From Arbacia lixula (taxonomy: Eukaryota > Echinodermata > Echinoidea > Arbacioida > Arbaciidae), in contig OZ022578.1 in assembly GCA_963669155.1 (NCBI GenBank), positions 8,412,730 to 8,476,729 of the forward strand: a DNA stretch of 64,000 nucleotides. The letters run 5' to 3'. The notes under the pieces are model-generated. The model saw only the letters and a list, made by a program, of their open reading frames with translations, was not told the DNA's origin and searched no databases. Of the stretch, positions 56,504-64,000 are shown piece after piece. Every line of letters starts with the position of its first letter. Positions within the stretch are counted from its first letter, which is position 1. Both the position numbers and the translations under genes were made by a program.

Positions 56504-57226
56504 GTATGTATTGTTATTGTGTTTGGCAGTATAGGCGTAATGTAACTATGATTGGCGTGCTTTTATTTATAGATAACGAGGGTTTATCTTAACTTCTTAA
56601 CTTTTAGTAGACTCTTTACGATGACATCACCATTATTCGGGCTCCAGCGCAACATTAACCGTGCATGCTCAGTATCGGAACGTTACAGTCGCCGTGTGTG
56701 GCCCACTGTAGTATGCAGGGTCACTGCAGGCACTGGAGTCGACACGCTGCTTTACACCGGTGCAAATCGGCATGATGGTCAAACGTTTGGTTCGTCGATG
56801 GGATGCATGTCAGGCAAAATATAATGCCCAAATAGACGTGCAAAGTTCAAATCTTGAACTAGAGTCTACATGTAAATAGTCTGTACCAGAATATTATTTT
56901 CTTGCTGATAATTTTAACGTCTAGTCTAGGTCTAACTTTAGACTGAAAAATCAGTCTCTGTAGGACGTTGGATCCGCTGAGATTGCAGCTGGCTCCTCTG
57001 AACGCCCTATATTAGGTATGTCCAAAAATGTAATTTGATTGAAGAATGCCCCGAATGAGATGGTTATTCCTGTCTACTACTCTAGGTCTAAATGATATCT
57101 TGTCTAAAAAAAAAGTCTAAAAAAAAAAGGTAATCTTTATCAAATATTCTTGTCAACATACAGGTCTACTGGTAGTGGTATAAACTTGCATTTAATTTTC
57201 ACCTGTACTTTTATGTTTAGAATTCC

Positions 57227-57415
57227 ATGCACTATAAGCAGGAGCAGCAGGAACCAAAGTCGCGCAGATGTGTTTGTACCGGTAGAGACCTTCACCTTCA
57301 AAATGGCTACCGTCTTCCTTGTTTGGTTGCTGTGGTTACCACTCTTCATTGCCAACACAGAGGGGACCACCACAGCCACAGAAACAGATTCATTAATATC
57401 CACCTCTACCACTGA
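57227..57415 (+). other. Upstream ATG frame overlapping the Ly6-like start
   Basis: If the acceptor at 57220 is used, the mRNA meets an ATG at 57227 whose 62-codon frame overlaps the main ATG at 57303 in another frame. This would lower translation of the main product. It is not expected to make a functional protein. Confidence 0.35.
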
Positions 57416-59065
57416 CCAGCCAGCCCTCAGCTCAACCCAACTCAACCCAACTCAGAGACGTATGGAGACAAGTGAGTTTATAGACCTGTAGCACTACTAG
57501 CAGAAACCAACATCTGTGTCAGATTATTTTTTTTTTTTTGGTGGGGATATACAATACACCTCCCAGAATTATTTCATGATTCTGGAGAAGCTAGTATGCG
57601 ATCTTTAAGTTAATATCTACACTTACTTTGAGCAGTAGGGTGGCTTTCAAATTAAAATCCTTTTGTATTTAGTTGTGAATCAATCCAGCAGCATTCTCAG
57701 ATCAAAATTGCTGTAGACCAAGAAATATAAATTTCATCGCCTTGAGTGTGCACTACAGAAACTATCTGTATCAGATGTTGTTTGCACGATTAAAGAAAAA
57801 CATGCAAATGTTTGTTAAAGTGTATAATTATGGGCTGGTGAACTTTTTTCATGATTTACTGAAAAATTGTAATGACAAGTAAACAGCAACAAAATGAATG
57901 TACCAACAATCCTGGCAATTTTTCTGCTCAAAACTGTTTTTTTCTTTTTTTTTTATAGAACTTATACTATTCTGATAAGGGGGAGGGTGTGTTGTTCTTG
58001 TGGTATTTTATGTAGAGCTGGGGGACATTTTGGGAAAAGGGAGTAGAAATTAGAATGACAATTTTTTGGGTGCATGTTGCATTTCCCCCTCTAAATTTCC
58101 TCCTACAGCTGCATACTACAACTTCAGCTGCTACAACTGCCATGGGGTAGTAGGAGAGGTGACAAACTGCGGTGAGAGCCTGACTGCAGAGGAAGATCTA
58201 GCTGTAGTTGGCTTGATACCTTGCAACACCGTCTGCACAGTAAGTACATCAACTTGATTTCTTACAGGTTATAGAATTGGAAGTTTTTCTGAGAAAGTCT
58301 GACAGATAGAGGAGGTGTCTTTCTTTTGCTTGCATTATGATGGTGTAAAAAGAATGAATAATATCAGACATGAGAGGATGTAAATTTAGCTGCTAATTTT
58401 GCTATTTACAAGTTTAGAGTTAAATAGTGTTGTAGCAGGGATTTTCCATGGAGCTGCAACTACCAAGTATTTAGCTGCAATCAGCCAAGGACTGCTGCAA
58501 ATTTAGCACATAAGATAAGAGATCATGAACATCATTTCACAATTATGCCTTAATTGATTATTATTATAATTATGGCTTAAAAATACAAGAAAAACAAGTC
58601 CAAATGTCCAGGACCAGAAGGAACAGAACTCGAGAACACCAAGAGACACTGACAATCTTTTGTAACTAATATATGGGCCGGAAAACCCATGAGCTGTGAG
58701 AAGTGGAAGTTATAGCAAATGAAGCAGACTTATAAAATCATGCCAAAGAGACGCTATGATCATATTTCTCAAACATAATGTGAATGGCACTAAAATGGAG
58801 ATTGATGTATGCATGATGCTCACAAATTGTTTATTGTCAGAAAGCTGTCAGCTACAAGATGGACCAGAAGATCTACGTGACCCGGAACTGCTCCCTGTCA
58901 TGTGACCCAGGTTGTACCATGAGGGCTGGAACTGGCACCTGCTGGTACTGTTGCCAAGGCAACATATGCAACAGTGCCAACCCCAGTGTTAAAATGCCAT
59001 TCTATGTGAGCGCACTGATGGTATGGAGTTTGGCCATCAATCATCTAAGCCAGATTGTACCGTAG
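57303..59065 (+). CDS. Ly6/uPAR-type three-finger protein, probably GPI-anchored
   Basis: Exons 57303-57471, 58109-58239 and 58841-59065 give 525 nt, 174 residues plus stop, with a phase 1 then a phase 0 intron, both GT-AG. The product begins with a signal peptide (ATVFLVWLLWLPLFIA), then a Ser/Thr-rich stalk (about 21-56), then a cysteine-rich domain from CYNC at 64-67 to the closing CCQGNICN at 137-144, the hallmark of Ly6/uPAR domains. It ends in a hydrophobic tail after PSVKMP, as GPI-anchored proteins do. Two N-glycosylation sites are visible (NFS, NCS). The domain has 12 cysteines rather than the usual 10; the added pair is in SCDPGC. The start codon was chosen because it directly precedes the signal peptide; the open frame extends upstream without a better one. 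Such proteins modulate receptors at the cell surface, but the partner here is unknown. Confidence 0.78.
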
Positions 59066-62000
59066 ATCTGTAATAACATTCCTTGCAATATCTTAGCTTC
59101 GTAGGTTGTAAGAATTCCATCCAGTTCTTTTGAAAGAACATGTGTAGATATATTCAGGTTTATTTCTTTTGATGGTGTATTGGACTTCCTCTTTGTACAT
59201 TGTGCCAAAGTTATACAGAGTATTATCAGTAGTGAAAATTGTTACATTTTTGAAAGATTGCTTGTGTGTGTTTTATCAAAATTGTTGGTACATGTACATG
59301 TACATATTATTGTATGCAAAGTACTTTAAAGCACCGTCCAATTTATCTCACACAATATGAGTGTATGATCCATCCACAAAGCCATTTGTAGTCTATACAA
59401 CATGGTTTGTTATGGGAAGTTCCGTGACTGGCCATGTCAAAAAGCATCTATACATGCATGTTCACAGGTAAAAAATATCAACAGGAATCTTGGCAGGATT
59501 TGTTTTTTGCATTGTAAAAAAGGACTGCACCAAATGGGCTACTTTCTACACAACTGATTTACAAGTATATACCATCCTGAGTGAAGGCTATAGATTTTTT
59601 TTATGTTTCCCATGTAAACCTTACCCTGGCAGCAATATTTTATGTACCCAAAAGATCCATTGAGATATGAACATGTGGCTTTCTGTTGCTTTTGAGAAAA
59701 ACCAAAAGAAAATGAAATTGCGTTTGAGTCACAACATAGTGAGGCGTTCCCTTGCGCACCATCTAGCTGCAAAAAAACATACTAGAAAACATGTCGTTTC
59801 ACAAATCTCTGATATTTAGTAAAATTTCACACTCTAATCCCCATCTAAGTTCCATTTTATTAATCAATGTTTTATAATTACATGTATTGCATAAATGAGA
59901 TCTGCCACCCATCCTGTAGATTTTGCATATTGCAAGAATTTAATCAAAAGTTTTTAATAGCCCTCTGATATCATGGGAATGTGACCACAGATTGCGTGCA
60001 GTGCCTTTTCACAAAAAGGTTGCTCTTTCTGTGGACATATCCTTGGTCACATGCAGATCCCAGTGATCCATTCTATAAGGGATATAATATGACATTTGCT
60101 CACAATTTCACTGAAGTAGTTTTGAGCATGTTAATTTTCTCCAATCTAATGTGCCCTTTGGTGCATATGGGCAAATGTTAGCACATTGTTTAAGGACAGG
60201 CAAATTGTGTGGCTATACACCTTGTGGCATCACCCAGAGTACCTGCAAGACTGATGAAGGAACTTCTTGTTAGTCTGCAGTATGATCGGTTTAAGGCTTG
60301 CAGTTTTTTGCCATATAGTGTCCACATGAGGCATATGGTCAAACACATACATGCACCACGTAGAGGGCAGTATTCCACAGCCTCAGAACCTGCAAGAAGA
60401 AAGAGTTGAGTAATGTACATGTAGTTGTACATGTATCAATACTGATAAGCTATTGAATTTATTAAATGTATTGTCCAAGGTGCTTTCATCACTCTTCAGA
60501 TTTTGTAAACTTTTTCAGTGTTTATACCTTCTCTTTACACGATTCATGTCAGATGAGTACATTACTTCGTTTTCTTTATTTACTTTACTTCATAGGTCAC
60601 AATGAATTACCTCAAGTGTATAAAACGTATTCAATCACAAGTTCATGTGACTGGCATAGAGCATTTGTGTGTCTGTTAATATACATGTAAGTGATATAAG
60701 TGACCAGGGGTAATGTATAATGTTGACCATAATAACAGTCTTCAGCATCTGAAAGATGAAAAAATACATGTACATGTATGAGAATTGTTCATATAGATGT
60801 TACTTACATGTATGGATCAACTATAGTTTTAATGACACATTTTCTTCTACAACTTAACCAGTATTTAAAAATTATTTTGTCTAACTCTCCTAATGCAAGC
60901 AATTAAGTAATTTTGATGTTTCTAGAGCACAATAATTTCCCCTGTATTGTTCTAGAGATGAACCATCTCTGTTTAATGAATAGTAAGACACCCACCAAAA
61001 TAATTCTGATAAGATGCATGTAATTCTATTTCCTGTAGGGCATTTCCTACAAAAATTACATGTAGCTTTCAAAAAAGGATTTTTTACACTTGGAAACATT
61101 GAAGCAAGACATGTCATCTACTGTGGCAATAAGTAATCTAGTAATGCTTTTTTAGTTCTATAAAATGTGACTAATATACCTTGTATCACAAAAGTTGCGG
61201 TAACCTTGCTAGCAATGTCTTTCTTGTTCATGTTTTCCGTCAAACATGTACAGTAACTTGTCTTCCTGTATACCAAGATATAGATGTTGATGTTTTTATC
61301 ACTCACTGTTGGTGCTCCCAAGCTCAAGTAAAAGGTGATGGATAAGTAATTATAAAGATGAAGGGACTCAGGATCAGATCAGAACTGTACTACTGTCATC
61401 GGGCCGTTTTCTCATTTGATTGCAAGAACAATATAGTATATAAATATTTCACGATTTTGACGAATCTTGTGGAATCTATTTGCTCCTGAGGTGAAGTGGA
61501 GGGTTTGCGGTACTCCCCCCCCCCCCCAGACCGAAGGTTGAGGGGAAATAATACCCTACTCCCTCAAGTTGATAGAGGGAACCAATAGAGATCCTGAATA
61601 AAGATATCCTTCATCAATATATTCTTTGTTCATTAAGTAGATCCTTATCATGGACATTTTGGGAGATCCCATGAGCTATATGCGCTATAATGTTGGATAT
61701 AAAAACAGAAGAGCCCAGTACATTTGTTTTTTATTTCCTGCAGCTAGGGCAAACAAACGGAAATTCCTGTTGCGCCTCAGCCACACTACCACGGGACTTC
61801 CCCGAACACGCCACATGAATTTCGACTAAAACGCAAAAAGCAGTTTGAAATAAATGTATCCCATTGAGTTTGCGTCTCATACATTTACACAAGTTGAACT
61901 GATATGGAATCAGAGGGAAAGGGCGACCGTCTTTTTCTTCCCTCTGAGCTTCATTCGCTCGCTCTCTCACAAATAGTAATATATTGATGAAGGATAAAGT

Positions 62001-63111
62001 GTATTTAAGTGTATTAAAGTGTATTTTAAGTGTCATTTTGAGACTCTACCTCAATCTGATTCTGAAATACAAAATTTGAAGAAGTGGAGAGGCGGCAGAT
62101 GGGTTCCGCAGTAAATAAGAGTCCCAGAATCCTTGGCATTATCCATGACCTTTCAAATGCAAGAGGTCATTGCAACTTCTTTTATGAATGAATATCACAT
62201 GTGATACTGTATCATGTAAATGCAGTTTACAATTGACAGTTCAATGAAAGAGGCTTATGTACATACACAGGAACATGTATTACACTTTGGTGGTCTTTAT
62301 CTACATTGGTGTAGTTTCATTGAATTTTGGAAGATATGTAATACATGTACATTCATAACACTGTACAAAATACACTCAGTTAATGTATTGATGGTGAAGC
62401 ACTTTGATTGCTGTATTGTCCCTGTGCGTCCTTTACTGTGTACTGCATACACAGTGTACATAGCAAAAGATATGCTTTGGGACACCAATCAACATAATTA
62501 CATATCGGTTCCAAAATCCTTGTGATAAATATACATACAGTAATATGTTTGTACAATACTACAAAAAGACTTCATGTCTATTTCAGCATTTTACTTGCTA
62601 AAGCATTTTGTTTTATTAACAAGTATGCAAAGTGACAAGAAGAATACACACAGATCATATCGTTAAATAAAAAAGCTGAATCCTTGAAGTGATACAAGTG
62701 GAATTTGTAGTGTTTTCATCAAATTAATTATACATGAGCAAAATTTATAAATAACAGTTGCAAAATAGGTATTCATGCGTTGGACATAGTGTATCAAATC
62801 AATAAGAGGCTTGTTTATAAGATTGAAATTAGATACGTTCATGTCTGCTTATTGGATGTATTCACATGCATTGTAAACAAAGACGTTTTAATAGTCCATA
62901 CAGTTCGTAATAAAAGTACTTGCACTTAAAAAAACAATTTTCAAAAATTACTATCCTGTGTGTATTTTTTTATACAGTGCTTCTTTTCTCACAATGTTAA
63001 CTTTATAGATTTAGCTTTCTTGGTAGTTTTATATTTTAAGATGAACCATCAAAAAATTAGAGATTTGTTCACATCAATACAACCTTTTGTGGCCAAGATA
63101 TTATGAGGGGG

Positions 63112-63142
<31 letters not shown>

Positions 63143-63178
63143 AAAATAATAATAATAATGATAATAATAATGATAATA

Positions 63179-63229
<51 letters not shown>

Positions 63230-64000
63230 ACAATTGCTCTCATAAAGCCCAGTCAGATTCAAGGGTTAAAGAAGATTGAAAGAAAAAAAATGATAAATTG
63301 GCCACATCTAAATTCTGGGAAGCAAATACTTTATAGCCAAAGTCACCTATTCTAACAGGTTAGCTTTACAACTCCTACAGTCATAAAAAAGTAGAATATC
63401 ATTCTCTCATACCTGCTTCTTTTGAAACTCTTGAATGTACACGTACATGTATAATTGCATGAAACAAAGAAAATTCTCTACTGTACGCTATTTGTAAACT
63501 GGTTAACATTGCACAATGTTGGTCCAACCACATCTAGTAACTGGAGTAAGATATGACAGTTGAAATTATATCACCTGTACCTGTTATACAAGGCTATGTT
63601 TCTACAAAGTCTGCCAATTTTTTCTTCTTGAAAATTCATAACTGAAAGTATGATATTTCTATGATACATGCAACTTTCTTTCATATCAAATGTATAGTTG
63701 TCAAATTAGTCACTCATAAAGATGGACTGTAGTTCCATTGAATCAATCATAATACACAGATTATTACTTGTCATACCATACTGTTCATTTGTCTTTGCAA
63801 TTCTCATCAAATCACTGCTGCAATTTAAGCTTAGGGTAACATCAATTAGCCATTCTTTACTGAGCCCGAGTACTGGTGGGCTAGTTTTTCTCCTCATATT
63901 CTGAGCAGCGCAACTCACGCCTAAGCTGCTGTACTGCCAATAGACAACAGGCCATGAATATTGTATTGTAACTTGAAAATCCTTAACACTAATACTCCCA
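59066..64000. other. 3' flank, no gene recognised
   Basis: The first part is presumably the Ly6-like 3' UTR. The rest is AT-rich with several TACATGTACATG-type palindromic runs (near 59289, 60412, 60765, 62334 and 63437), a C run at 61516-61529 and a microsatellite at 63116-63225. Open frames are short and unsupported. Confidence 0.55.
63116..63225. repeat. Poly-C/poly-A/(AAT)n tract
   Basis: About 16 C are followed by about 12 A and then about 25 AAT-type units with a few ATG interruptions. Confidence 0.95.

Noticed and set aside
61731..62036. 101-residue minus-strand frame in the right flank
   Set aside because: No family resemblance, no splice partners and composition like the surrounding non-coding DNA.

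Overview
The window looks like nuclear DNA of a marine invertebrate deuterostome. An echinoderm such as a sea urchin is my best guess; the species is not proven. It holds spliced genes with GT-AG introns, dense inverted-repeat transposons, many microsatellites and long poly-G/poly-C tracts. I see no bacterial, viral or organellar signature. Three genes could be assembled exon by exon. In every case intron phases and reading frame close without a gap.

Region 1 (about 2.4-34.9 kb, minus strand) is a complete NCBP1 (CBP80), the large subunit of the nuclear cap-binding complex: 19 coding exons, 794 residues. Its intron 16 is 16.4 kb, and about 14.9 kb of that is one tandem array of roughly 355 copies of a 42-bp satellite, with larger duplicated blocks of 2.2-2.6 kb inside it. 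The other introns carry several small non-autonomous DNA transposons.

Region 2 (34.9-39.1 kb) is the space between two divergently transcribed genes. It contains a foldback element with a hAT-like element nested inside.

Region 3 (39.1-54.4 kb, plus strand) is a complete SLC43-family membrane transporter, closest by eye to SLC43A3: 10 coding exons, 550 residues. Its 7.9-kb first intron holds old dispersed repeats, a foldback element, two tRNA-like SINE heads and a second hAT-like element. Later introns carry complementary trinucleotide arrays and strong hairpins.

Region 4 (about 56.3-59.1 kb, plus strand) is a small Ly6/uPAR-type three-finger protein of 174 residues, probably GPI-anchored. 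It has a likely TATA promoter and a 5' noncoding exon.

The two flanks (1-2.4 kb and 59.1-64 kb) show no gene I can support. The three genes are neighbours but nothing in the sequence links them into one pathway. The most unusual object is the satellite inside NCBP1. Most of its monomers look like a poly(A) site on the antisense strand only, and carry splice-site-like motifs on the sense strand.
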